NCBI GenBank assembly: GCA_944364015.1
Contig: CALVVX010000003.1
Span: 1 to 32,830, forward strand
From: an uncultured Bacilli bacterium
GTDB lineage: Bacteria > Bacillota_I > Bacilli_A > RF39 > UBA660
Direction: 5' to 3'
Length of the DNA stretch: 32,830 nt
The translations under genes were made by a program, and so were the position numbers. Under the pieces are notes generated by a model, which saw nothing but the letters and a program-made list of their open reading frames with translations, made no database searches and was not told the origin of the DNA. Positions 14,696-23,339 of this stretch are shown here, piece after piece; the first letter of the stretch is position 1, and each line of letters begins with the position of its first letter.

Positions 14696-14732
14696 AAAAA
14701 TAGGAAAATACTTATAATTCCTATTTTTATTA
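14696..14732 (+). terminator. Strong terminator closing the Tad-like operon
   Basis: An 11-bp perfect stem (14696-14706 with 14718-14728) runs into a T-rich end (TTTTTATTATTT). Confidence 0.85.
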
Positions 14733-14767
14733 TTTAATTTAAAAAATGTAAAACTAGTTTAAAAATA

Positions 14768-14796
14768 TTGACATTTATTGATAAATATATTATCAT
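14768..14796 (+). promoter_or_regulatory. Near-consensus promoter of the T4SS-like half
   Basis: TTGACA (14768-14773), 17-base spacer, TATCAT (14791-14796). A start near 14803 leads to AAGGAGG and ATG 14824. It gives the VirB2-like gene its own strong transcription. Confidence 0.85.
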
Positions 14797-14823
14797 ATAC
14801 TTAAGTAAAAAAGGAGGTAGAAC

Positions 14824-15144
14824 ATGTTATTTCTTGATTATTGCGATGATTTAGGTCCAATTATAAAGATAATAAAAAATGGAGTTATTCCTTTGCTTCA
14901 AATTGGTATTCCGATTATATTAATTTTACTTGGAATGATTGATCTAGGAAAAGCCGTTATTGCAAGTAAAGAAGATGAAATTAAAAAGGCACAAGGAATG
15001 CTTATTAAAAGATTAATATACGCAGTTGCTGTATTCTTTGTAACAACAATTGTTGTTCTAGTATTCGGTATATTTGTAAATTCAGGTGCTAGTGAAGACA
15101 TTGAAGGTACACAAGACTGGCGAGATTGTTGGAACAACTATTAA
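14824..15144 (+). CDS. Two-helix VirB2/TrbC-like small membrane subunit
   Basis: A 106-residue protein with two membrane helices (about 19-42 and 64-88) joined by a charged cytoplasmic loop (DLGKAVIASKEDEIKKAQGMLIKRL), and an external tail with a cysteine (DWRDCWNNY). The hairpin layout is that of VirB2/TrbC pilins of type IV secretion systems, but without the usual signal peptide. The same helix-loop-helix recurs at the C-terminus of the next protein. The gene is cut off as a single-gene unit by a promoter and a terminator, which suggests high dosage. Confidence 0.65.
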   Translation: MLFLDYCDDLGPIIKIIKNGVIPLLQIGIPIILILLGMIDLGKAVIASKEDEIKKAQGMLIKRLIYAVAVFFVTTIVVLVFGIFVNSGASEDIEGTQDWRDCWNNY

Positions 15145-15158
15145 AAATAAATAAAAAA

Positions 15159-15187
15159 CATTTTTCAAACGAAAAGTGCTTTTTTTA
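15159..15187 (+). terminator. Terminator after the VirB2-like gene
   Basis: An 8-bp stem with one G-T pair (15159-15166 with 15171-15178) has a 4-base loop and is followed by seven or more T. Partial read-through could still feed the genes downstream. Confidence 0.8.
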
Positions 15188-15199
15188 TTACTCATTTTA

Positions 15200-15208
15200 T
15201 GATATAAT
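15200..15208 (+). promoter_or_regulatory. Extended -10 promoter
   Basis: TGATATAAT is a perfect extended -10 with a weak -35 lying in the T-tract of the preceding terminator. It serves the gene starting at 15257 and probably everything to 24947, since I see no terminator in that stretch. Confidence 0.7.
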
Positions 15209-15256
15209 AGTGGCAGATATATCTTTTCAAATTTAATAAATCAATTGAGGTGTAAA

Positions 15257-16609
15257 ATGAAAAATAAATATATATATATATTATTAGCATTTGTATGTTT
15301 TTTTGGCTTTAATGCCTCCGTTAATGCTGATTATAAAATTATTTGCCAATATGAGAAAATTGTAAATGATGTAAATCAAAGTAACTGTAGAAACCCACTT
15401 GCAGTTGTTACAATAGAATATGATCAGTCAAATAGTGCGTATCCATATAGAGTGCAAGAAGCTAGAGAATGTCCTGATGATGATACAGGATATCATAGCC
15501 AAATACTTAGTACTTTTGAATTACCTGAAATACAAGCCCAAAAAAATTATGGTGGATTAGGTAATAGATTTTTATTATTTCATACAGCAATGAGTAATAA
15601 CAAATGTCCAAGCAATGTAATTTTTAATAAATATAATAGCTCTTTTCTTTGCTTTTATGGAAGCAATAATGGTAAAAACTATTGTGCACAACAAAGTAAT
15701 ATAAGTGTTGATAGGGATGATCGTAACAATAACAATTTAAGAGAAACATTCTCAATTGGAGAAAAAATTGATATAGAAATAGAAACTGGTGATTATCCAA
15801 ATATAAGTAATGGAGATTCTTGTGAATTAACAGTACCACTAGGAGGAAAAAATACCAATACATGTTATATAAATTTTGAATATAACAATAATGATTTAAT
15901 AGTAAGATATTCAACTTCAAAAGACGGTTCTAAAAATGTTGCATCAGGAGAAAAATTTGGTTGTGGTGGATACACATCAGGTAGTGGATCAAATGCAGTA
16001 CAGACAACAAAATATGTAAATTTAACAAATACAGGTGCTTCTTTACATTCAAAAGGTGTTTTAGTAACAACAAGAGCTACATTTAATAAAAAATATCTTG
16101 ATGAGTGGAATAAAACTGGAGAGTGTCCTAGTTTAACAACAGATAGTAAGATTGCAGCAAACAATACAAATGAACATAATTTTTATTTATTATTTTCAGA
16201 TGCTGCGCAAGACGTAAGAGAAAACGGCAGTGGGAAAATGGACGCTAATAATTCTATCGATTTAACAGTATTTGAAGGAAAATGGTCAGAGTGTATACAA
16301 GATGGAGAACAATATGACAGCTGTGATGGCCTATTAGGAGACGATTTAATAAAAATAATTGACGATATTTTATTTTATGTAAGAGTATTTGTACCAATAA
16401 TTTTAATTGCATTAGGACTTATGGACTTTGTTAAAGCAGTTATTGCTAGCCAAGATGATGCAATGGCAAAAGCTAGAAATAAATTTATTAAAAGATTAAT
16501 CATGGCTTTTGTAATATTTTTAGCCCCAACAGTAGTAAACTTCTTATTAAATACATTTGATGGTTTATGGGCTTATTTAGAAAATCCAAGTTGTAGTATA
16601 TTTGATTAA
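15257..16609 (+). CDS. Exported cysteine-rich protein with C-terminal VirB2-like two-helix domain
   Basis: A 450-residue protein with a signal peptide (KNKYIYILLAFVCFFGFNASVNADYK, cleavage near residue 25), an external region of about 335 residues with about ten cysteines, and a C-terminal two-helix domain (about 365-440). That domain is homologous to the preceding small protein: PIILI-x-LG, then D-x2-KAVIAS, then IKRLI-x-A line up in both. It therefore looks like a fusion of an ectodomain to a VirB2-like hairpin. The start is ATG 15257 with GAGGTG upstream; a TTG at 15245 lies within the ribosome site. It may be the tip, adhesin or minor subunit of the machine (inference). Confidence 0.7.
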   Translation: MKNKYIYILLAFVCFFGFNASVNADYKIICQYEKIVNDVNQSNCRNPLAVVTIEYDQSNSAYPYRVQEARECPDDDTGYHSQILSTFELPEIQAQKNYGGLGNRFLLFHTAMSNNKCPSNVIFNKYNSSFLCFYGSNNGKNYCAQQSNISVDRDDRNNNNLRETFSIGEKIDIEIETGDYPNISNGDSCELTVPLGGKNTNTCYINFEYNNNDLIVRYSTSKDGSKNVASGEKFGCGGYTSGSGSNAVQTTKYVNLTNTGASLHSKGVLVTTRATFNKKYLDEWNKTGECPSLTTDSKIAANNTNEHNFYLLFSDAAQDVRENGSGKMDANNSIDLTVFEGKWSECIQDGEQYDSCDGLLGDDLIKIIDDILFYVRVFVPIILIALGLMDFVKAVIASQDDAMAKARNKFIKRLIMAFVIFLAPTVVNFLLNTFDGLWAYLENPSCSIFD

Positions 16610-16629
16610 AAAGTAAAGGAGGTGCATCT

Positions 16630-19422
16630 ATGTTATTTTTAGTAGACGCAGAAGAAAGTAGTCTTTTATTATCATTAATAAGAACACTTTTATTAGATAT
16701 ATGTAACATAATATATAAATTAATAATAACATTCTACGAATTATTTTTAGCCGTAGGAGATGCAACTATCCTAAATAATGAACAATTACAACCAATATTT
16801 AGTAGAGTTGGATTAATACTAGGAATAATTATGCTATTTAGACTAATATTTTCTTTTGTACAATATATGATTGATCCAGACAAAATAACAGATAAAGAAT
16901 CTGGAATGGGTAATCTAATTAAAAAAGTATTAGTAGTAGTAATAGCACTAGGTTTATCTAATTGGGTATTTACTAAAGCATTCGAAATACAACATATTAT
17001 TTTAGAAGAAAATACAATTGGAAAAGTAGTACTTGGAATGCCTAGTAATGATAAATTAGAAATGACTGATTATGGAATCTTATTTAGTTATCAAGTATTT
17101 AGTATATTTTATCATCAAAGTGAAGGACTTACTGCAGAAGGATTAGCGGACGCAGAAGAAATAAACTGTGGACCTAGTTTTTATGATATAAACGGAGGTA
17201 CATTAATTAACTTTATTGCCACATACAAAGATTTTGATGCTGCCCATATGTGTGTAAATGAAGCCGGTAGTGCTGATGGTGGCAACTTTAGTTGGGGAAA
17301 TAAAGTATATTATACACAATTTGATGGATTAACTGCCATAGTAGTAGGAATCTTTATATTATGGATGTTAATTATGTATACAATAACTTTAGGAGTAAGG
17401 GTTGTAAAATTAGCCTTTTTAAGGATAATTGCACCAGTTCCAATATTATCTTATTTATCTCCAAAAAAAGACACAGCATTCCAAAGATGGATTAAGCAAT
17501 GTGTAACAACCTATTTAGATTTATTTATTAGACTTGCAATAATTTTCTTTGCTCTATATTTGATATCAATAATATTTAACTCTACTTCAGGAGGATTAAA
17601 CGCTGCAACATGGTTACCAGCATACAGTGATTTATGGAAGTGGTTCCAATTAATATTAGTCCTTGGAATTTTACTATTTGCAAAGAAAGTACCAGATTTA
17701 ATTTCTGAATTATTCCCAGGAATGGGAGGTAAAAGTGGCCTTGACTTTGGTTTAGGACTAAAAAGTAGAACAGACTTTTTAGGTAGTGGACTAGTAAAAA
17801 GAGCAGTAGGAGCCGCTGTAGGAGGTGCAGCAATTGGACTATTAGGAGCATCTCAAGGCGCATTTAGAACAATTAATAAACAAAGATGGGGAAAAGTAAA
17901 GAATGCAAATGGAGAATATGAAGATGGATGGGTAAACAAAAGTGCTAAAGAAATGCGTAAAGAACGTGCTAGAAATATATTTGGAGGATTAGGTATGGGA
18001 GCTGCTAGAGGTATGTTTCAAGGTGCTCATGGAGGTAAAATAGGAGCAAACCTTGATAAAGCATTCCATAACCAAGTAACATCTAGTAACAATGATGAAG
18101 CATTTGTAGTAGCAGGTGGAGAAAGATTTGGAAGTGTTTGGAGTAACAGAATAGCACGTCATTTTGGTTTCCCAACAGCATTTGAAAAAATGTCTCAAGA
18201 ATTAAATAATGATAGAAATACTCAAAAGAATGTAGAAGCAAGTCGTGATAGTGCATCAAAAACAGCGGATAGCTTTGAAACAACAACTAATCGCTTTAAA
18301 CAAAAAGTACAAGATAACGATTCAGCAAAAACTACAATTGACGTAGGCACAATGGAAGATGGAGCAGTTGCTCATCTAATATCCAAAGGAAAAGTGGCCA
18401 ACGTCAATGGAGAATATAGAATTGTTAAAGGATTAAGACATGATGAAAATGGTAACGTAGTACCAGTATATGGAAGTGCAATTCAAGGCATGCAATTCCA
18501 TGCAGTAGATGATGAAATTACTAGATATGCTGCAGATACAGATACAGAAATAACTCGTCTAAATAATGAAAGAGGAATGTTGGAAGATAAACATCAAAAA
18601 TATATTGCTTTAACTCAAAGAATAGCAAGTGCAGATAGTGTTATAAATCCTATTTTATCAAAACCTGGAATGACAAGTGAAGAAAGAGTAATTTTAGATA
18701 CACAACAAGCAATAAAAGAAAAAGCAGTTGCTGAATTAGAAAAATTAGATTTTGACCCAGGAACATATGAAACTTATATGCAAACATTAGATGCAAGATT
18801 AGAAGAACAGTCATTTATACGTGGTAGTGTAAACTTACCTAACATCCATAAAACAATTGCAGAATCAATGGATATTGAGTTAATGCGTGGACAATATGAC
18901 GATGCAACTGCAGTACATGATTTTGAAACTGCAAAAGAAGCATTAAAAACAACAATTCAAGGAATGACTACTACATCTACTAGTTTATCAGGATCAACTG
19001 AACAAGTTTACAAAAATGCTGGAGTAGAAATTGGTAAAGCTGCAAGAATATTTGGTAATATGTTAGACAAAATAAGTCAAATAGGTCAAGACACAACATT
19101 AGATACATTATTTAGCGAAAGTGAATTTCAAGGTTTAGCAGAAGATAGTCCTAATAGATGGTATAAACGAGATGGTGATACAGTTAAAATCGAAATACCA
19201 GATTTTGATGGAGTAGAATCAAATGGTACGCATGTTACAAAAACTATGGAAATACATGATTTATTTGAATTAAAAGATGAACTAACAAATGCAGTTAGAA
19301 GCTACTATAGAGGTAATGATGTATTATCACATAGAATAGCTGCAGATATTACGGCTAAAGAAAATGATCCAGCTTATCAACAAGCAAAAATATATAGTGA
19401 AAGCTTTAAAGATCGTCATTAA
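16630..19422 (+). CDS. VirB6/TrbL-like polytopic channel protein with long soluble tail
   Basis: A 930-residue protein. The first 365 residues hold about seven membrane helices (about 12-43, 57-81, 98-118, 234-256, 258-276, 292-316, 337-352) and a loop with cysteines at 180 and 208. The segment RVVKLAFLRIIAPVPILSYLSPKK followed by TYLDLFIRLAIIFF is characteristic of the VirB6/TrbL-type core of Gram-positive type IV secretion systems. A Gly/Ala-rich linker (about 385-412) leads to a hydrophilic tail of about 520 residues with predicted coiled-coil stretches (for example LEDKHQKYIALTQRIA). AAAGGAGGTG precedes the ATG. Placement before PrgI and VirB4 supports the call. Confidence 0.85.
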   Translation: MLFLVDAEESSLLLSLIRTLLLDICNIIYKLIITFYELFLAVGDATILNNEQLQPIFSRVGLILGIIMLFRLIFSFVQYMIDPDKITDKESGMGNLIKKVLVVVIALGLSNWVFTKAFEIQHIILEENTIGKVVLGMPSNDKLEMTDYGILFSYQVFSIFYHQSEGLTAEGLADAEEINCGPSFYDINGGTLINFIATYKDFDAAHMCVNEAGSADGGNFSWGNKVYYTQFDGLTAIVVGIFILWMLIMYTITLGVRVVKLAFLRIIAPVPILSYLSPKKDTAFQRWIKQCVTTYLDLFIRLAIIFFALYLISIIFNSTSGGLNAATWLPAYSDLWKWFQLILVLGILLFAKKVPDLISELFPGMGGKSGLDFGLGLKSRTDFLGSGLVKRAVGAAVGGAAIGLLGASQGAFRTINKQRWGKVKNANGEYEDGWVNKSAKEMRKERARNIFGGLGMGAARGMFQGAHGGKIGANLDKAFHNQVTSSNNDEAFVVAGGERFGSVWSNRIARHFGFPTAFEKMSQELNNDRNTQKNVEASRDSASKTADSFETTTNRFKQKVQDNDSAKTTIDVGTMEDGAVAHLISKGKVANVNGEYRIVKGLRHDENGNVVPVYGSAIQGMQFHAVDDEITRYAADTDTEITRLNNERGMLEDKHQKYIALTQRIASADSVINPILSKPGMTSEERVILDTQQAIKEKAVAELEKLDFDPGTYETYMQTLDARLEEQSFIRGSVNLPNIHKTIAESMDIELMRGQYDDATAVHDFETAKEALKTTIQGMTTTSTSLSGSTEQVYKNAGVEIGKAARIFGNMLDKISQIGQDTTLDTLFSESEFQGLAEDSPNRWYKRDGDTVKIEIPDFDGVESNGTHVTKTMEIHDLFELKDELTNAVRSYYRGNDVLSHRIAADITAKENDPAYQQAKIYSESFKDRH

Positions 19423-19440
19423 TAAGAAAGAGGGTGTAAT

Positions 19441-19779
19441 ATGAATAACAATAGTTATCTAGTTCCTGCTAACTCAAAAAAAGGCACACTAATACTTAAT
19501 GTATTCTTGCCCTTTGACTTAATACTATTTGGAAGTGGAATAGTAACAACATTATTATTAATTGCACTACTACCAAATACTAATGTTTTACTTGTAGTAG
19601 GAGCCTGTCTACCTGCAATGATAACAGGTTTGTTAGTACTTCCAATACCTAATTATCATAATGTTAGAACAGCACTAACTAGCATAATTAAATTTTATAC
19701 AGAAAGAAGAATGTATATATGGAAAGGATGGTGTTTTTATGAAAGATTCGTCAATGAAGCAAAGAAGCAATCAAAGTAG
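19441..19779 (+). CDS. PrgI-family membrane protein
   Basis: A 112-residue protein with two adjacent membrane helices (about 22-62) and the family's C-terminal signature PNYHNVRTALTSIIKFY followed by RRMYIWKGWC. PrgI proteins are small partners of VirB4 in Gram-positive type IV secretion systems (VirB3-like position). The next gene starts 41 bases inside this one, so translation of the two is tied together. Confidence 0.9.
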   Translation: MNNNSYLVPANSKKGTLILNVFLPFDLILFGSGIVTTLLLIALLPNTNVLLVVGACLPAMITGLLVLPIPNYHNVRTALTSIIKFYTERRMYIWKGWCFYERFVNEAKKQSK

Positions 19780-20311
19780 TTCTCGCTATACAGAAAACTG
19801 GATACCAGTTAAAGATATAAATAATGGAGTAATATTGTTAGATAATAAATATAAAGTAACAGGAGTTAAAATAAGACCTAGAAATATATTTATATTAGAT
19901 CAAGCTTCACAAGATGCAGTAATAATATCACTTAAGAACTTTTATAACACCATTGACTTTGAATTTTGGTTAATATCTGCAGATAGACCAGTAGATATAT
20001 CTGGATATTTAGCACAACTACAACTATTATATAATCAAGCACCTAGTCCAGTTATTAGAAAAATGATAACAGAAGATATGAATAAAGCTAATGATTTTAT
20101 TAATGATAATATTACTGATACAGAATACTATATATTATTTAAAGAAAAAGATGATAATATGATTCAAAAAAGATTAAGAACATTAATTACAGGTTTGTCC
20201 AACTGTGGACTTGAATCTGCTCAAACTTCTAATCAAGATTTAAGAATAATACTAGATAATTTTCTAAATGGAGGATCAACTACAGAATTTGGGACGGTGA
20301 TTGCACAATGA
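19739..20311 (+). CDS. VirB4/TraC N-terminal subunit (separate polypeptide)
   Basis: A 190-residue protein corresponding to the N-terminal domain of VirB4/TraC-type ATPases. The pattern of an N-terminal IPVKDINNGVILLDNKYKVTGVKI strand pair, then FYNTIDFEFWLISADRPVDISGYLAQL, is what usually precedes the nucleotide-binding part. It has no Walker motifs. It begins inside prgI with AAAGGATGG upstream and ends in a 4-base ATGA overlap with the ATPase gene. That overlap and a proper ribosome site for the next start favour a genuine two-chain VirB4 over a recent frameshift. Confidence 0.75.
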   Translation: MKDSSMKQRSNQSSSRYTENWIPVKDINNGVILLDNKYKVTGVKIRPRNIFILDQASQDAVIISLKNFYNTIDFEFWLISADRPVDISGYLAQLQLLYNQAPSPVIRKMITEDMNKANDFINDNITDTEYYILFKEKDDNMIQKRLRTLITGLSNCGLESAQTSNQDLRIILDNFLNGGSTTEFGTVIAQ

Positions 20312-22092
20312 ATTTTAAATCTCAAATAGCCCCAAAGGGATTACATTTTAATCCTGCTGATTTTGTAATAAGTGATAAATATGCAACTATATTAACAGTA
20401 GTTTCATATCCTAGATTTATTGGACCAGGATATTTAGCAAATCTAACAAACATGTCAGGAATAAAAATGGTAATTAAACATATTCCATTACCTTTTTCAG
20501 TGTTAGCTAAAATGTTAAATAAGGAAATATCAGACTTAAAAACTAGATATCAAAATGAAAAAGATAAAACAATACAAGAAAGAATAAGACAAGATATAGA
20601 TTCATTAGAATATTTTATTCAACAATTTACTGCATCACAATCAAAAACATTTGATTTTCAAATGCATATAATGATAACTGCAGATACAAGAGAAGAATTA
20701 GAAAATAAAAAATTAAACTTAAAAAACTATTTAGATGCCATGGAAATGACTGCATATCCACTTCGTTTTGAACAAGAAAACGTTTTGAAGTCAATATTAC
20801 CAATATTTGATAAACAACCAATTGAGATGCGAATAGGAACCCCAATGCCATCTCCTACAATGGCTGCGATGTATCCATTTATCTTTGATAGTATAAAAGA
20901 TGAAGGATTATCAACATTACTTGGAGTAGATTTCTCTGGTGGTGTAGTATTATTCAATCAATTTTTATATCAAAAAAGAAAAGAAAATAACAGAAATAAT
21001 GCCAATATGATTATTTTAGGAACATCAGGAAGTGGTAAATCAACTGCTGCAAAACTTATGTTAAGAAGCCACATAAGAAATGGTTATCAAATTGTAGCAG
21101 TAGATCCAGAAGGCGAAATAAGTGAAATGACTAAAATGTATGGTGGTGAAGTAATAGATTTAGGAAAAGGTGGTAGCTTTGGACTAATTAATCCATTTGA
21201 TATAGTAATAGATGCATCAGAAGATGAAATACAAGATGGATTAGGATATACCGTATTAAATAAAACACTTCAAAACCTAAAAGCATTTATGAGATATTAT
21301 TCTCCTGATATAGAAGATGATGTATTAAACATGTTTAGTGAAATAGTACAAGCCACATACGCTAGATTTGGAATAACTTTCAACAGTGATTTTTCTAAAC
21401 ATACAGCACAAGATTATCCAACATTTACAGATGTTTATGCCACAATTATAGGTAGACTAAACTCAATGACAGAAAAAACACGTGAAAAAGATATAATAGA
21501 AAGACTTGAAATAAAAGTAAGACCTTTTGTAAATGAATTAAAATACTATTTTAATGGACATACATCTATACCAGGAAATTCAGACTTTATAGTATTTAAC
21601 ATAAAAGAATTAATGAATTCTGATACAAATATAAGAAATGCCCTATTATTTAATGTATTAAAATACGCATGGAGCTTATGTTTAAATCCTGATGTAAACA
21701 CTGTATTATCAGTAGATGAAGCACACGTATTATTGGGAGAAAGAAACATTTTAGGAGCAGAATTTCTTGCTCAAGTACAAAGACGTGCTAGAAAGTATAA
21801 TACAGGAACAATTATAATTACCCAACAACCATCAGACTTTGTTGGAGAAGGTATATTAGTACACGGAAAAGCAATATTTGATAATGCCTCATATTATTTA
21901 GTTATGGGATTAAGAAAGCAATCAGTAGAAGACTTAAGCCAACTAATAGACTTAAATGACAATGAAAAAGAAAGTATTAAAAGATATAGTCAAGGAGATG
22001 CATTATTTGTATGTGGAAATAGAAGAATGCAAATAAATGTAGTAGTAAGTGATGAAGAATTAGATTCATTTGGAACGGGTGGAGGTTTATAA
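20308..22092 (+). CDS. VirB4-type secretion ATPase (C-terminal chain)
   Basis: A 594-residue ATPase. It has a family-typical lead-in (IAPKGLHFNPADFVISDKYA then SYPRFIGPGYL), Walker A GTSGSGKS (238-245), VAVDPEGE (263-270), Walker B VLSVDEAH (466-473), an Arg-rich QRRARKYNTG sensor region, and TIIITQQPSDF (501-511). VirB4 enzymes energise assembly of, and transfer through, type IV secretion channels and also resemble phage/archaeal HerA-type motors. Together with the 190-residue protein before it, the length (784) equals a normal VirB4. GGGACGGTGA lies 8 bases before ATG 20308. Confidence 0.92.
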   Translation: MNFKSQIAPKGLHFNPADFVISDKYATILTVVSYPRFIGPGYLANLTNMSGIKMVIKHIPLPFSVLAKMLNKEISDLKTRYQNEKDKTIQERIRQDIDSLEYFIQQFTASQSKTFDFQMHIMITADTREELENKKLNLKNYLDAMEMTAYPLRFEQENVLKSILPIFDKQPIEMRIGTPMPSPTMAAMYPFIFDSIKDEGLSTLLGVDFSGGVVLFNQFLYQKRKENNRNNANMIILGTSGSGKSTAAKLMLRSHIRNGYQIVAVDPEGEISEMTKMYGGEVIDLGKGGSFGLINPFDIVIDASEDEIQDGLGYTVLNKTLQNLKAFMRYYSPDIEDDVLNMFSEIVQATYARFGITFNSDFSKHTAQDYPTFTDVYATIIGRLNSMTEKTREKDIIERLEIKVRPFVNELKYYFNGHTSIPGNSDFIVFNIKELMNSDTNIRNALLFNVLKYAWSLCLNPDVNTVLSVDEAHVLLGERNILGAEFLAQVQRRARKYNTGTIIITQQPSDFVGEGILVHGKAIFDNASYYLVMGLRKQSVEDLSQLIDLNDNEKESIKRYSQGDALFVCGNRRMQINVVVSDEELDSFGTGGGL

Positions 22093-22110
22093 TATTTTGG
22101 AGTTGATAGT

Positions 22111-23316
22111 ATGGAAGAAGAAAAAAATAATCAAGAGCAAAATAACAACTCAATTAATAATATAACGTCAACTGCCTTTGGTTTATTAAAAAAGTTTGGA
22201 AGCAGTAAGTTTAAAATAATATTAATAATTGTAGGAGCAGGAATTATATTATTAGCACTAATATTACTATTATTATTTGGAACCGTTTTTATGATATTAG
22301 ATAGTGAAAAATCATCAACAAATGGGAATTTAGCCTTTTCACAAATTGGAGACAACAGTGGCTTTTGGTGGCCCGTTGGTAGTAATGAAACAACAACCGA
22401 AAATGGGGTAACTTTTGCATCAGGACAACCTGCAATAACTAGTATTTCTAGTTACTTCCAAGCTAATAGATGCCTAGGAGGAACATGTAGACCTCACTAT
22501 GGATTTGACGTTGGAAGTAATGGTAAAATAGGAGTTTATAACCTTATTGCAATTAAATCAGGAACTGTAATTAAAGCATTTAATGGCTGTGCCGATAATG
22601 GTAGTTTAAATAACAATTGTGGTGGCCAATTAGGTAACTATGTAACAATAGATCATGGTAATGGATATTATTCCCGCTATCAACATATGGCTCAAAACAG
22701 TATAACAGTAAAAGTAGGAGACACTGTTCAACAAGGACAAGTAATAGGAAAAATAGGAAAAAGTGGTCGCTGCACAGGTGCCCATCTACACTTCCAAATT
22801 CATGTTGGTGGCACATCAAACTCATTTGCAGTAGATCCTTTAACATACGTTGATCCAAACGATCCAAGACCAACTGCATCAGGTAATATAATTGTGGGTA
22901 ATAATGTAATGCAAACAGTTTGCCTAACTCTAAAACAAGAAGGATATCCAGATACAGGAGTAGCAGCGGCCCTAGGAAACTTAAAAAGAGAAAGTGAATT
23001 TAACTTAGATGCAGTTAACGAACGAGACTGTCGTGGAATAGTACAATGGTGTGATACTAGAAAAAATGAACTTTTATCAAGATATGGAGCTAATTGGACG
23101 AAACTTGAAAATCAACTAGAAATGATGATCGATGAATTAAATAGTGCTTATTATTCTAGCACTAAAAAAAGCATGTTATCTAATGATTCCCTTGATAGTA
23201 AGACTTACGTATTTTGTATGAAATTTGAAATACCAGGAGCATCAGAATGTAATTCAGGAATAAGACAGCAAAATGCAAGACAATTGTTAAGTTATGTACA
23301 AAATGGTTGTAAATAA
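22111..23316 (+). CDS. Membrane-anchored wall hydrolase: M23 peptidase plus phage-tail-lysozyme-like domain
   Basis: A 401-residue protein. After a cytoplasmic Asn-rich N-terminus comes one membrane helix (about 35-63). An M23 metallopeptidase (about 120-245) follows with zinc ligands H129 and D133 (HYGFD) and H227 in the AHLHF motif, plus a supporting H192. The C-terminal domain (about 265-401) resembles the phage tail lysozyme type, with VAAALGNLKRESEFN holding the likely catalytic Glu and a GIVQW motif. Such two-headed enzymes (VirB1/Orf14-like role) open peptidoglycan for envelope-spanning machines. The domain sizes look complete. Confidence 0.88.
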   Translation: MEEEKNNQEQNNNSINNITSTAFGLLKKFGSSKFKIILIIVGAGIILLALILLLLFGTVFMILDSEKSSTNGNLAFSQIGDNSGFWWPVGSNETTTENGVTFASGQPAITSISSYFQANRCLGGTCRPHYGFDVGSNGKIGVYNLIAIKSGTVIKAFNGCADNGSLNNNCGGQLGNYVTIDHGNGYYSRYQHMAQNSITVKVGDTVQQGQVIGKIGKSGRCTGAHLHFQIHVGGTSNSFAVDPLTYVDPNDPRPTASGNIIVGNNVMQTVCLTLKQEGYPDTGVAAALGNLKRESEFNLDAVNERDCRGIVQWCDTRKNELLSRYGANWTKLENQLEMMIDELNSAYYSSTKKSMLSNDSLDSKTYVFCMKFEIPGASECNSGIRQQNARQLLSYVQNGCK

Positions 23317-23339
23317 AAAAGATAGAAAGGATATAGTAT

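Noticed and set aside
17582..18286. Minus-strand open frames rich in Leu opposite the VirB6-like gene
   Set aside because: They arise from the A-rich coding strand above them and have no promoter or ribosome site.
20295..20312. Frameshift breaking virB4
   Set aside because: The second frame has its own Shine-Dalgarno and ATG with a classic 4-base overlap; a split gene is the better reading, though not proven.
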